Below, piece after piece: positions 16,871 to 24,916 of a stretch of 64,000 nt of DNA (position 1 is its first letter; the number at the start of each line of letters is the position of its first letter). The notes beneath the pieces were generated by a model. That model did no database searches. It was not told the DNA's origin and saw only the letters and a program-made list of their open reading frames with translations. The DNA comes from Pseudoduganella ginsengisoli (GTDB lineage Bacteria; Pseudomonadota; Gammaproteobacteria; Burkholderiales; Burkholderiaceae_D), in assembly GCF_009720865.1 (NCBI RefSeq), contig NZ_WNLA01000014.1, positions 62,001 through 126,000 on the forward strand. The letters run 5' to 3'. The position numbers and the translations under genes were made by a program.

Positions 16871-18349
16871 ATTAAACAACTGTCTCTGCAGCACTCGTTC
16901 GCGGGGCTGCCCTCTGATTTTTATACCCGCCTGATGCCCACCCCGCTGCCGCAACCGTATCTGGTTGCGGCGTCAAGTCAGGCGGCCGCCCTGATCGGCC
17001 TCGATCAAGCATCGCTGGCCGAACAAAGCACGCTCGATATCCTGGCTGGCAATGCGATCCCCGACCAGGCTCAGCCACTGTCGGCCGTCTACTCCGGCCA
17101 CCAGTTTGGCGTATGGGCCGGCCAGCTGGGCGATGGCCGCGCGATTTTGCTGGGCGAAGTGCCGACCGAACACGGCCCCATCGAATTGCAATTGAAAGGC
17201 GCTGGCCTGACGCCGTATTCCCGCATGGGCGACGGCCGCGCCGTGCTGCGCTCGTCGATCCGCGAATTCCTGTGCTCGGAAGCCATGGCGGCGCTGGGCA
17301 TTCCCACGTCGCGCGCGCTGGCCGTCGCGGGGTCGGACCAGGGCGTGGTGCGTGAAACCATTGAAACGTCCGCCGTCGTACTGCGCATGGCGCCCACGTT
17401 CATCCGCTTTGGCTCGTTTGAACACTGGTTTTACCGCAACCAGCCGGAACAATTAAAAACACTGGCCGATTACGTCATCGCGCGTTTCTATCCGCAATTG
17501 CGGGATGCAGCCAACCCCTATGCTGCCCTGCTGGAAGCCGTGACGCGCCGCACAGCGGAATTGATGGCGCACTGGCAGGCAGTCGGCTTCATGCATGGCG
17601 TCATGAACACGGACAACATGTCGATCCTGGGCGAAACCATTGATTATGGCCCGTTCGGCTTCATGGAAGCGTTCGACAGCAACCACATCTGCAACCACAG
17701 CGACAGCCAGGGCCGCTATTCGTATGGCAACCAGCCGCAAATCGGCCACTGGAATTGCTATGCGCTGGGCCAGGCGCTGCTGCCGCTGATCGGCGAAGTG
17801 GAAACCGCGCAAGCGGCGCTGGACGTCTACCAGCCCGTTTTTGCCGCGAAAATCGATGCGCTGCTGCGCGCCAAGCTGGGCTTCACGACGGCACAGGATG
17901 ACGACCGCGACTTGCTCGACGCCATGTTTGGCATGTTGCACGACAACCATCCGGACTTCACGTTGTTCTTCCGCCGCCTCGGCAATTTGCAGGTGGACGC
18001 CGATACCAGCGAAGAAGGCAATGCGCACCCGGATGCACCGCTACGCGACTTGTTCATCGACCGCGCCGCCTTCGATGCATGGGCGCTGCGCTATCGGGCG
18101 CGCCTGCGGCAAGAGAACAGCATAGACTCGCTACGCAAAGCTGCGATGGATGCGGTGAACCCGAAATACGTGCTGCGCAACTACCTGGCACAAGTTGCCA
18201 TTGAAAAAGCACAGCAAAAAGACTTTACTGAAGTGGCGCGCCTGCTGAAAGTTTTGCAGCGTCCGTTCGACGAACAGCCTGAGCACGAAGCTTACGCGGC
18301 CCTGCCTCCCGACTGGGCCAGTCACCTCGAAGTCAGCTGTTCTTCTTAA
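16871..18349 (+). CDS. selO: Protein adenylyltransferase SelO (YdiU family), apparent AUU start
   Basis: Pseudokinase-fold enzyme that transfers AMP to Ser/Thr/Tyr of target proteins, linked to redox stress. Family blocks: YSGHQFGVWAGQLGDGRAILLGE, LKGAGLTPYSRMGDGRAVLRSS, the active-site segment GVMNTDNMSILGETIDYGPFGF and CNHSD; the C-terminus VSCSS matches bacterial SelO. The first ATG is at 16934, but residues conserved with E. coli YdiU (LSL, then SFAGLPSDFYTRL, then PTPLPQPYL) are encoded in frame upstream. Between an in-frame TAA at 16829 and 16934 there is no ATG, GTG or TTG. ATT at 16871, with GGA six bases before it, would give 492 residues. CTG at 16880 is an alternative. A conservative start would be 16934 with a shortened N-terminus. 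Confidence 0.85.
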   Translation: MKQLSLQHSFAGLPSDFYTRLMPTPLPQPYLVAASSQAAALIGLDQASLAEQSTLDILAGNAIPDQAQPLSAVYSGHQFGVWAGQLGDGRAILLGEVPTEHGPIELQLKGAGLTPYSRMGDGRAVLRSSIREFLCSEAMAALGIPTSRALAVAGSDQGVVRETIETSAVVLRMAPTFIRFGSFEHWFYRNQPEQLKTLADYVIARFYPQLRDAANPYAALLEAVTRRTAELMAHWQAVGFMHGVMNTDNMSILGETIDYGPFGFMEAFDSNHICNHSDSQGRYSYGNQPQIGHWNCYALGQALLPLIGEVETAQAALDVYQPVFAAKIDALLRAKLGFTTAQDDDRDLLDAMFGMLHDNHPDFTLFFRRLGNLQVDADTSEEGNAHPDAPLRDLFIDRAAFDAWALRYRARLRQENSIDSLRKAAMDAVNPKYVLRNYLAQVAIEKAQQKDFTEVARLLKVLQRPFDEQPEHEAYAALPPDWASHLEVSCSS

Positions 18350-18361
18350 TTGGGACTCATG

Positions 18362-18760
18362 ATGACCAACAAAGTTACCAAGACCGACGCCGAATGGCGC
18401 GCCATGCTGGACACGATGCAATACCAGGTCACCCGCCACGCCGCCACGGAGCGTGCTTTCACGGGCAAATACTGGGACCATCACGAACACGGCATTTATA
18501 CTTGCGTGTGCTGCGGCACGCCGCTGTTTGCATCCGACACGAAGTTTGATTCCGGCTGCGGCTGGCCCAGCTATTTTGAAGCGTTGAATCCAGACAATGT
18601 CATCGAAGTGGTCGACCGTTCCCATGGTATGCTGCGCACCGAAATCATCTGCGCCGTGTGTGATGCCCACCTCGGCCATGTTTTCCCGGACGGCCCGCCG
18701 CCGACCGGCTTGCGTTATTGCATTAACTCGGCGTCGCTGCGCTTTGAACCACAAGATTGA
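18362..18760 (+). CDS. msrB: Peptide-methionine (R)-S-oxide reductase
   Basis: Repairs oxidised methionine (R-sulfoxide) in proteins; about 132 residues. The two zinc-binding CxxC pairs are CVCCG and CAVCD, followed by AHLGHVFPDG and the catalytic Cys in RYCINSASLRF. The frame is open from the selO stop; ATG codons at 18359 and 18362 both fit, and the second has GGGA at better spacing. It sits 12 bases after selO, another oxidative-stress gene, and yciB follows after 15 bases, so they are probably co-transcribed. Confidence 0.95.
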   Translation: MTNKVTKTDAEWRAMLDTMQYQVTRHAATERAFTGKYWDHHEHGIYTCVCCGTPLFASDTKFDSGCGWPSYFEALNPDNVIEVVDRSHGMLRTEIICAVCDAHLGHVFPDGPPPTGLRYCINSASLRFEPQD

Positions 18761-18775
18761 AAATAAAGAAGCTTC

Positions 18776-19411
18776 ATGAAGAAAATACTGTTCGACTTTT
18801 TCCCGCTGCTGGTGTTTTTTGGCTGCTATAAATTTGGCGGCTTGCATGCCGACGCCACGGCAGCGTGGGTCAATGCCCACCTGTCTGGCGTGATGGCGGG
18901 CGGCACCGCTACGGCCGAGCAGGCGCCGATGGTGGTCGCCACCATTGCCGGCATGCTGGCCAACGCGGGCCAGATCGTGTATTTGCTGGTGCTGGGCCGC
19001 AAAGTCGACTTCATGCTGTGGCTGTCGCTGTTCTTCTTCGTTGTCTTCGGCGGCTTGACGATTTACTTCCATGACGAAGTCTTCATCAAGTGGAAACCTA
19101 CGTTGATCTACTGGTGCTTTGGCATAGGCTTGCTGGGCGCCCGCTACCTGTTCAACCGCAACGCCATCCGCCAGACCATGGGCACGCAACTGGAATTGCC
19201 GGATGACGTGTGGGAACGCTTGAATTGGATGTGGACCGCATTCTTTATTGCACTGGGTTTGGTCAACCTGTTCGTTGCGTTTGTCTTGTTCAAAGGCGAT
19301 ACCCCTGCGTGGGTCAGCTTTAAAGCTTTCGGCGCCACCGCCCTCACCCTGGTATTTATTGTCGGGCAGACTTTTTACCTGGCTAAATACATTAAAGATG
19401 AGGAAGCGTAA
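18776..19411 (+). CDS. yciB: Septation/intracellular spreading protein A family (YciB)
   Basis: Inner-membrane protein of the YciB/IspZ family, linked in enterobacteria to cell envelope synthesis and division; 211 residues. It starts MKKILFDFFPLLVFF as in homologues, has about five membrane segments, and contains KWKPTLIYWCFGIGLLG and LNWMWTAFFIALGLVNLFVAF, which are hallmark stretches. Its stop overlaps the bolA start by one base (TAATG), so the two are coupled. Confidence 0.93.
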   Translation: MKKILFDFFPLLVFFGCYKFGGLHADATAAWVNAHLSGVMAGGTATAEQAPMVVATIAGMLANAGQIVYLLVLGRKVDFMLWLSLFFFVVFGGLTIYFHDEVFIKWKPTLIYWCFGIGLLGARYLFNRNAIRQTMGTQLELPDDVWERLNWMWTAFFIALGLVNLFVAFVLFKGDTPAWVSFKAFGATALTLVFIVGQTFYLAKYIKDEEA

Positions 19412-19704
19412 TGGAATCCCGTATCGATAACCGCGTTGATAACCGAATTGAACGCATCGAACAGCGCTTGCGCGCTGCATTAGAACCGGTGGAAATGAAG
19501 CTGGAAGATGAATCCGCATTGCATGCAGGCCATGCGGGTGCAGCTTCTGGCGGCGGTCATTACCAGCTGCGCATCGTTTCTGCTAAATTTGAAGGTTTGA
19601 AACTCGTCATGCGACATCGTCTCGTGTATGATTCCGTGCACGATATGATGCGTGGAGAAATTCATGCATTAGCCATTACCGCATTGGCACCGTCAGAAGT
19701 ATGA
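19411..19704 (+). CDS. BolA family protein
   Basis: Small protein of the BolA/IbaG family, 97 residues, which works with monothiol glutaredoxins in iron-sulfur cluster handling. It has the family opening RIEQRLRAALEP, the central GHYQLRIVSAKFEG and the signature RLVYDSVHDMMRGEIHALAITAL. His residues suited to metal cluster ligation are present (HAGHAG, HALAI). It is translationally coupled to yciB. Confidence 0.92.
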   Translation: MESRIDNRVDNRIERIEQRLRAALEPVEMKLEDESALHAGHAGAASGGGHYQLRIVSAKFEGLKLVMRHRLVYDSVHDMMRGEIHALAITALAPSEV

Positions 19705-19795
19705 AACCATGCGGCGATTTGGATAGAACCGACATTTGCGATCACCTTCCTTACCGCCGCTTTTTCAAGAACTTTACCCCTTAGGATTTGAAACA

Positions 19796-20575
19796 ATGAA
19801 TTTGAAGCCAGCCCGTTTGCTGATCGCACTTATCGCCGTCGTTGCGGCGCCTGCGTTTGCTCAAAATGTTGCGGTCGTCAATGGCAAAGCCATTCCGTCG
19901 GCGCGCCTCGATGCCATGGTCAAGCAAGTGGTCGCACAAGGCCGTGACCAGGACTCGCCAAAACTGCGCGATGCGATCAAGAAGCAATTGATCGGCCAGG
20001 AAGTGCTGGTTCAGGAAGCAACCAAGCAAGGCTACGACAAGAACGCCGAAGTCAAGGCTGCTCTGGAAGATGCACGTCAACAAATCCTCGTAAACGCACT
20101 GGTGATGGACTACGTCAAGAAGCACCAGGTATCGGACGCTGAAATCAAGGCAGAATACGACGCCTTCGTTGCCCAGAACGGCGGCAAGCAATACCACCTG
20201 CGCCACATCGTGACGGAAACCGCAGCGGATGCGGACGCCATCATTGCCAAACTGAAAGGCGGCGCCAAGTTTGAAGACCTGGCTAAAACCTCGAAAGATA
20301 CCGGCACGGCTGCCAACGGCGGCGACCTGGATTGGGTCAATCCAAAGTCCGTACCGAAGCAATTCGCAGATGCTTTCGTTGGCCTGAATAAAGGCCAAGT
20401 GACGGAAAAAGCCGTACAAACCCCTAACGGTTTCCATGTCATTAAAGTCGACGATGTGCGCGATGCAACGCTGCCTTCGCTGGAAGAGCTGAAGCCGCAA
20501 GTGGCCAACGAAGTCGCACGTAAAAAAGTGATGGCTTACCAGGAAGAACTGGTTAAGAAAGCCAAGGTTCAGTAA
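19796..20575 (+). CDS. Periplasmic parvulin-type peptidyl-prolyl isomerase, copy 1
   Basis: Exported PpiC/SurA-like folding factor, 259 residues. The ATG at 19796 begins a clean signal peptide (MNLKPARLLIALIAVVAAPAFA, cut before QNVAVVNG); the longer open frame has none. A SurA-type N-terminal domain (AIPSARLDAMVKQVV, QLIGQEVLVQEA) is followed by the parvulin domain (about 135-230) with YHLRHIV, GGAKFEDLAKTSKD, ANGGDLDWV and GFHVIKVDDVRDA. A close paralogue follows after 78 bases with a terminator between. They probably arose by tandem duplication. Confidence 0.92.
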   Translation: MNLKPARLLIALIAVVAAPAFAQNVAVVNGKAIPSARLDAMVKQVVAQGRDQDSPKLRDAIKKQLIGQEVLVQEATKQGYDKNAEVKAALEDARQQILVNALVMDYVKKHQVSDAEIKAEYDAFVAQNGGKQYHLRHIVTETAADADAIIAKLKGGAKFEDLAKTSKDTGTAANGGDLDWVNPKSVPKQFADAFVGLNKGQVTEKAVQTPNGFHVIKVDDVRDATLPSLEELKPQVANEVARKKVMAYQEELVKKAKVQ

Positions 20576-20595
20576 TTTACCGAGCCGATATTAAG

Positions 20596-20615
20596 GCGCC
20601 CTGCGGGGCGCTTTT
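20596..20615 (+). terminator. Intrinsic terminator after parvulin copy 1
   Basis: GCGCCC, loop TGCG, GGGCGC followed by TTTT, 20 bases after the stop. The second copy must therefore have its own promoter or rely on read-through. Confidence 0.75.
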
Positions 20616-20653
20616 ATATTGCCGGTTATACAGAGAATAGAGTGAGAGAGAGA

Positions 20654-21421
20654 ATGAAACGTACCCTGATTACCCTGCTGGCCATGGCTGCCGTGCCTGC
20701 AATGGCGCAAAACGTCGCAACGGTTAATGGCAAAGCCATTCCTTCGGCTAAACTGGAAGCCGCTGTTCAACAATATACGGCACAAAGCCGCCAGCCGGAT
20801 TCGCCAGAACTGCGCGCCGCCATTAAAAAAGAATTGATTGCACGCGAAGTATTGCTGCAGGAAGCCATGAAACAAGGCGTGGGTATGCGCCCTGAAGTGC
20901 AAGCGGAATTGGATAAAGCCCGCACGCAAATCATGGTTAATATGATGATGCGCGACTTCCTGAAAAAGAATGCCGTGACCGACGCGGAAATTCAAAAGGA
21001 ATACGATACCGCCAAGGCAGCGCAAAGCGGTAAAGAATACCGCGCCCGCCATATTCTGGTGGACACGGAAAAAGAAGCCACCGATATTATCGCCAAGCTG
21101 AAAGGCGGCGCGAAATTCGAAGACCTGGCGAAAGGTACCAAAGATACCGGTTCCGCAGCCAATGGCGGCGACCTGGGCTTCTCCGCGCCAGGCTCGTATG
21201 TGCCTGAATTCTCGCAAGCCATGGTTGCACTGAAACCTGGTGAAATGACGCAAACCCCGGTGAAATCGCAATTCGGCTACCACATTATTCGCCTGGAAGA
21301 AGTGCGCGAAGCACAATTCCCGCCACTGGAAGAAGTTAAAGACCAGGTGGCTGAAGCTGTGAAACAGCGCAAGCTGATTACCTTCCGCGATAACCTGATG
21401 AATAAAGCTGTTGTGAAATAA
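20654..21421 (+). CDS. Periplasmic parvulin-type peptidyl-prolyl isomerase, copy 2
   Basis: Paralogue of the preceding gene, 255 residues. The ATG at 20654 starts the signal peptide MKRTLITLLAMAAVPAMA; the frame also offers a GTG four codons upstream. The mature part (QNVATVNGKAIPSAKLE) is nearly the same as copy 1 over the first dozen residues. The parvulin domain shows YRARHILVDTEKEA, GGAKFEDLAKGTKD, ANGGDLGFSAPGSYVPEF and GYHIIRLEEVREA, and it fits the SurA/PpiC consensus better than copy 1. A strong terminator follows. Confidence 0.92.
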   Translation: MKRTLITLLAMAAVPAMAQNVATVNGKAIPSAKLEAAVQQYTAQSRQPDSPELRAAIKKELIAREVLLQEAMKQGVGMRPEVQAELDKARTQIMVNMMMRDFLKKNAVTDAEIQKEYDTAKAAQSGKEYRARHILVDTEKEATDIIAKLKGGAKFEDLAKGTKDTGSAANGGDLGFSAPGSYVPEFSQAMVALKPGEMTQTPVKSQFGYHIIRLEEVREAQFPPLEEVKDQVAEAVKQRKLITFRDNLMNKAVVK

Positions 21422-21442
21422 TCGCCTCGGGTTTCATTGAAA

Positions 21443-21469
21443 AAGCGCTTCTTCGGAAGCGCTTTTTTA
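21443..21469 (+). terminator. Intrinsic terminator after parvulin copy 2
   Basis: AAGCGCTTC, TTCG tetraloop, GAAGCGCTT, then TTTTT. Nine base pairs with a stable loop make this a textbook terminator. Confidence 0.9.
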
Positions 21470-21548
21470 TTGCCCTTTACTAAGCTGAAGCCGCTCCTTC
21501 ATATCACCAAACAGCATGATCACGCCATAATCTGGCATAATTAACAAT

Positions 21549-22202
21549 ATGGATCACCCTATCATTACCGAAATCCGCAGCGCGCTGCTTCCTCTGGCTG
21601 ACAGCGAACGGGCGCCTGCCATGCGGGCCTATATGCGTGACCGTTTTATCTTTCTCGGTATTGCCACGCCAGCCAGGCGTGCTGCCATCAAACCCATCAT
21701 CCGGCAAATAAGTGAACCGCAATTAGTGTTGCCGCTGGCACAGGCATTATGGACATCGCCTGAGCGGGAATATCATTACGCCGCCTTGGATATGCTGGCA
21801 CTGCATTGGAAGAAATTGCACGCAGACGATATTCCGAGACTGATTACACTGGCGCGTACCCATGCGTGGTGGGATAGCGTGGATGGAATGGCGGGGATTA
21901 TTGGCGATGTACTGCGGCATAGGCATGATTATATGGACGAAGCCCTGGCCAGCAGTGATTTTTGGGTGCGCCGTATTGCGCTGCTACACCAGTTGGGCTG
22001 GCGCGGTAAAACGGATGAGACCCGCCTGTTTAATTATTGCAAGGCGCTCGCCCACGAGAAAGAATTCTTTATTCAAAAGGCAATCGGCTGGGCATTGCGC
22101 GATTATGCACGGCACGCGCCAGATAGGGTCAGGGAATTTACTGCTATCAATAAAGATATACTTGCGGCACTTAGTTACCGGGAAGCCAATAAGCACCTGT
22201 GA
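21549..22202 (+). CDS. DNA alkylation repair protein, AlkD family
   Basis: HEAT-repeat DNA glycosylase that removes positively charged alkylated bases; 217 residues. Helical repeats cover the whole protein. The segment AWWDSVDGM carries the Trp and Asp that correspond to the catalytic pair of Bacillus cereus AlkD (W109, D113), WVRRIALL has the matching Arg, and AIGWALRDYAR the second Trp. There is no Shine-Dalgarno; a CATAAT hexamer lies 8 bases before the ATG, so the message may be leaderless. The next open frame overlaps its stop as GTGA. Confidence 0.9.
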   Translation: MDHPIITEIRSALLPLADSERAPAMRAYMRDRFIFLGIATPARRAAIKPIIRQISEPQLVLPLAQALWTSPEREYHYAALDMLALHWKKLHADDIPRLITLARTHAWWDSVDGMAGIIGDVLRHRHDYMDEALASSDFWVRRIALLHQLGWRGKTDETRLFNYCKALAHEKEFFIQKAIGWALRDYARHAPDRVREFTAINKDILAALSYREANKHL

Positions 22203-22633
22203 TAATTCGAGAGTATTCTGGCAAACTGGCGAATTATAATGCGGGCTTTCGCTTTTCACGTCCCCCCTTTCAGCGCGGTAAAAAGCATGGGCCCAGTGCA
22301 GAACAAGAGGCTGATGGCGCCATTAGCTGGGGTGATTTCGATCAGGGTAAGCGCCAGGGTAAAACACAAATCGAGCATGAAAATCATTACACGCTCGACG
22401 CCATGTTTGACAAAGGAGAAATGGTTGGCGAAGTCACGGTACAGTATACCTCTGGCACCCGTTATACAGGCACATGGGGCGCCCACGGTGGCACGATGGA
22501 ATATGCGTTGGGCGGCAGTTATAAGTGCGAGTGGACAGATGGCCGCTGGGCTGGCAATGGCATGATTACGTATTCGAATGGCCTGCAGCGTACACTCCAG
22601 CTACCCGCCCTTGGAATGCCTGAGCGGAAGTGA
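22199..22633 (+). pseudogene. MORN-repeat-like fragment, upstream half of an interrupted gene
   Basis: An open frame of 144 codons without Shine-Dalgarno or signal peptide. From about residue 45 it contains degenerate MORN-type repeats: GDFDQGKRQGK, FDKGEMVGEVTVQYTSGTRY, GGSYKCEWTDGRWAGNGM. The first 40 residues look like read-through of non-coding sequence. A TGA at 22631-22633 ends it, but the same frame continues beyond as AHKYR and into the TonB-C-like segment below, which also lacks a proper start. This suggests one former gene, now broken by a nonsense codon and missing its N-terminus. Confidence 0.5.
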
Positions 22634-22651
22634 GCTGCACATAAATACAGG

Positions 22652-23074
22652 GTGCCGCGCAACAGGAATTCGGTATATTACCTGGAGCCACTGATTTCCG
22701 GTGGCACTGTCTCATTTAATAAAGCGTACAAAGATTTAACGCCAGATGAACAACAGGAAGTACGCCGTTGGTTCACGGTTTTGCAAGACGATGATGTTCC
22801 TCCGTACCCTGCAAAAGGCACCACAGAATTATATAAAGCCATTTACACAGCACAGGGAATTTACTACGACAGTGGCGAGCTGTGGATGGATGTGCTGATC
22901 GATGAACAAGGCACGCCCGTGGATGTCATGGTGCGGCGCTCGCCTGGTAAGGAAATTAGCGAATTTGCCGCCAACGTTCTGCTGGTGAGCAAATTCACGC
23001 CCGCCAAGTGTGGCGGCAAACCTTGCGCCATGCGCTTCCCTGTGCGCGTCAATTTGAAGCTGTCTTCATTTTAA
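22652..23074 (+). pseudogene. TonB C-terminal-like domain, downstream half of the interrupted gene
   Basis: 140 codons from a GTG with no ribosome binding site. The C-terminal 70 residues (LWMDVLIDEQGTPVDVMV, EFAANVLLVSKFTPAKCGG, MRFPVRVNLKL) have the beta-alpha-beta pattern of TonB C-terminal domains. It is in the same reading frame as the MORN fragment, separated only by TGA plus five codons. There is no membrane anchor of its own. If it is still expressed as a separate protein it would be cytoplasmic, which is unlikely for this domain. Confidence 0.5.
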
Positions 23075-23174
23075 TGCGCGCTGTGCGGAGACAAGCCTGG
23101 CAATAGGAGATTGCACATAGATTTCATGCCAGAAGCCATATATCCGTAGCCGGGCGGACTGCTAATCTGGCGGC

Positions 23175-23963
23175 ATGGACAGACTCTCGACCCCAGGCCA
23201 GGCGGCCGCCGCTCTTGCCTCCCGCCCCGCCATCACGACCCAGGCCGAATGGCAAACCCGCGTTGATCTCGCCGCGTGCTACCAGCTATGCGCGCTGTAT
23301 GGCTGGGACGACGGTATCTACACCCACATTTCCGCCGCGGTGCCCGGCGAACCCGGCCACTACCTGATCAACCCGTTCGGCATGCGCTTCAATGAAGTAA
23401 AAGCGTCGAACCTTGTTAAGGTGGACAGCGATGGCAATGTCGTGGGGCCGTCGCAATACACTGTCAACCAGTCCGGCTTCCGCCTGCATGCGGCTGTCCA
23501 TCAGGCCCGTCCCGATGCAGCGTGTGTGATGCATCTGCATAACCTGTCCGGCATCGCGGTCGGCATGCAGGAAACCGGCCTGCAGCCCCTGTCGCCTTAT
23601 GCACTGCGCTTCTACGGCGAACTGGCGTACCACGACTACGAGGGCATCGCCATGACGGAAGACGAACAGCAGCGCCTGACGCAAAACCTGGGCGCCCGCT
23701 ACGCCATGCTGCTGCGCAATCACGGCAGCCTGACGGTCGGCCGCACGATAGCCGAAGCCTTCGTCCTGATGGAAACGCTGGACCGTGCCTGCGACGTGCA
23801 ATTACGCGCGCAAGCGGCAGTCGTGCCGCTGCGCCAGCCATCGGAAGCCACGTGCCTCAAGGCCCATATGCAGCTGGTGGGCGATGGTTCGCCCGAAGGC
23901 GTGCTGGAGTGGCCGTCGCTGCTGCGCCGGCTGGACGCAGCGAGCCCCCAATACCGTACTTGA
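23175..23963 (+). CDS. Class II aldolase/adducin family protein
   Basis: Zinc-dependent aldolase-fold protein, 262 residues. Metal-ligand histidines are seen in CVMHLHNLSG and in LRNHGSLTVGRTIAEAF; GWDDGIYTHIS and YLINPFGMRFNEV are typical of the adducin-like subgroup found in many proteobacteria. Substrate and reaction are unknown, since this subgroup is poorly characterised. A 4-oxalocrotonate tautomerase gene starts 24 bases downstream, so the two may act on the same small keto-acid pathway. Confidence 0.85.
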   Translation: MDRLSTPGQAAAALASRPAITTQAEWQTRVDLAACYQLCALYGWDDGIYTHISAAVPGEPGHYLINPFGMRFNEVKASNLVKVDSDGNVVGPSQYTVNQSGFRLHAAVHQARPDAACVMHLHNLSGIAVGMQETGLQPLSPYALRFYGELAYHDYEGIAMTEDEQQRLTQNLGARYAMLLRNHGSLTVGRTIAEAFVLMETLDRACDVQLRAQAAVVPLRQPSEATCLKAHMQLVGDGSPEGVLEWPSLLRRLDAASPQYRT

Positions 23964-23987
23964 TGCAGCCAATAAAGGAGAAAGCCC

Positions 23988-24173
23988 ATGCCAACCATCA
24001 ATGTTCAACTGTTCGAAGGCCGTACGCCGGAGCAAAAGCGTGAATTCGTCAAAGCCGTGACGGAAGCCACCGTCAAGACCCTGGGTTCGTCGCCGGAATC
24101 CGTGGATATCCTGATTCACGAAGTCAAGCGTGAGCACTGGGCTACTGGCGGCAAACTGTGGTCGGACCAGTAA
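23988..24173 (+). CDS. 4-oxalocrotonate tautomerase family enzyme
   Basis: Short tautomerase of 61 residues, a normal length for the family. It begins MPTINVQLFEGRT, so the processed protein has the catalytic N-terminal Pro, and it contains the Arg-rich EQKREFV segment and VKREHWATGGKL. AAAGGAG is placed well before the ATG. It probably shares a transcript with the class II aldolase. Members isomerise unsaturated keto acids; the substrate here is unknown. Confidence 0.9.
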   Translation: MPTINVQLFEGRTPEQKREFVKAVTEATVKTLGSSPESVDILIHEVKREHWATGGKLWSDQ

Positions 24174-24214
24174 CGGGAACTGCGCTGAAAGGGATCGCCC
24201 TGCTGGCAGCGTGT

Positions 24215-24757
24215 TTACCGGCAGTTCGCATACATGAAGCATGCTCTGGGTGCTGCGCTGATATTGGGATGCATGGTATAGCGCTGAAGCTTGGCCTCAA
24301 GAGCAAACCCCGCCTTTTCCAGCGTTCGAGCCGATGCGATGTTCTCGACGTCACAAGTCGCCTGTACGCGGAAACATGAAGGATCAGCCAAGGCTATTTC
24401 AGCCAGTGTACCAACCGCCTCCGGCATCAAGCCTGCCCCCCAGTGCTCGCGGGCCAAAACATAGCCGAGATCAATCATGTGGGAGTGAAGGCGAGCTTCC
24501 AGGATACCGATTGGGCGATGGGGGGCGCTTTGTAAAGACATTACGTAAGGACGAGATTTGCCGCTGGACCACGCCTCACAGCAATAAGCAATAAAGCCCT
24601 CGGTTTCCTTGACCGACTTGTGAGGGACCCAAACCATGTAGCGGGCGACTTCTGCGTCCTGCGTGTAGGCGTCGAATAAGGCAGCCGCGTCACTCGCGCG
24701 GGGCTGGCGCAAAATCAGGCGGGTTGTGGTGATTTCATTTGGCAATGCAATAGGCAT
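24215..24757 (-). CDS. GNAT family N-acetyltransferase (RimJ-like)
   Basis: Acetyl-CoA-dependent acetyltransferase of the RimJ/RimL type, 180 residues. It begins with the typical ITTTRLILRQPRASDAAALF. The central strand has DLGYVLAREHWGAGLMPEAV, the acetyl-CoA binding A motif, and then the B motif VQATCDVENIASARTLEKAGFALEAKL. The acceptor may be a protein N-terminus or a small molecule. It converges on the tautomerase gene. Confidence 0.9.
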   Translation of the reverse strand: MPIALPNEITTTRLILRQPRASDAAALFDAYTQDAEVARYMVWVPHKSVKETEGFIAYCCEAWSSGKSRPYVMSLQSAPHRPIGILEARLHSHMIDLGYVLAREHWGAGLMPEAVGTLAEIALADPSCFRVQATCDVENIASARTLEKAGFALEAKLQRYTMHPNISAAPRACFMYANCR

Positions 24758-24884
24758 TGAGCAGGAACCTTCAAGTTTAAGCCGGCATGAATTAACGTTT
24801 TTTCAACTTGCCAGTATGCCGCATAGATGTACGAAATATAAAAGAATCGTACCGACCCACATGCTATAGCGGCCGTTAGCAAAT

Positions 24885-24909
24885 CCGGCCTTGGCAAACG
24901 CAAGGCCGG
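24885..24909 (-). terminator. Hairpin after lplT
   Basis: CCGGCCTTG, loop GCAAACG, CAAGGCCGG, 8 bases beyond the lplT stop. On the minus strand it is followed by ATTTGCTAA, a weak U tract. Confidence 0.55.
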
Positions 24910-24916
24910 GCGCAGT

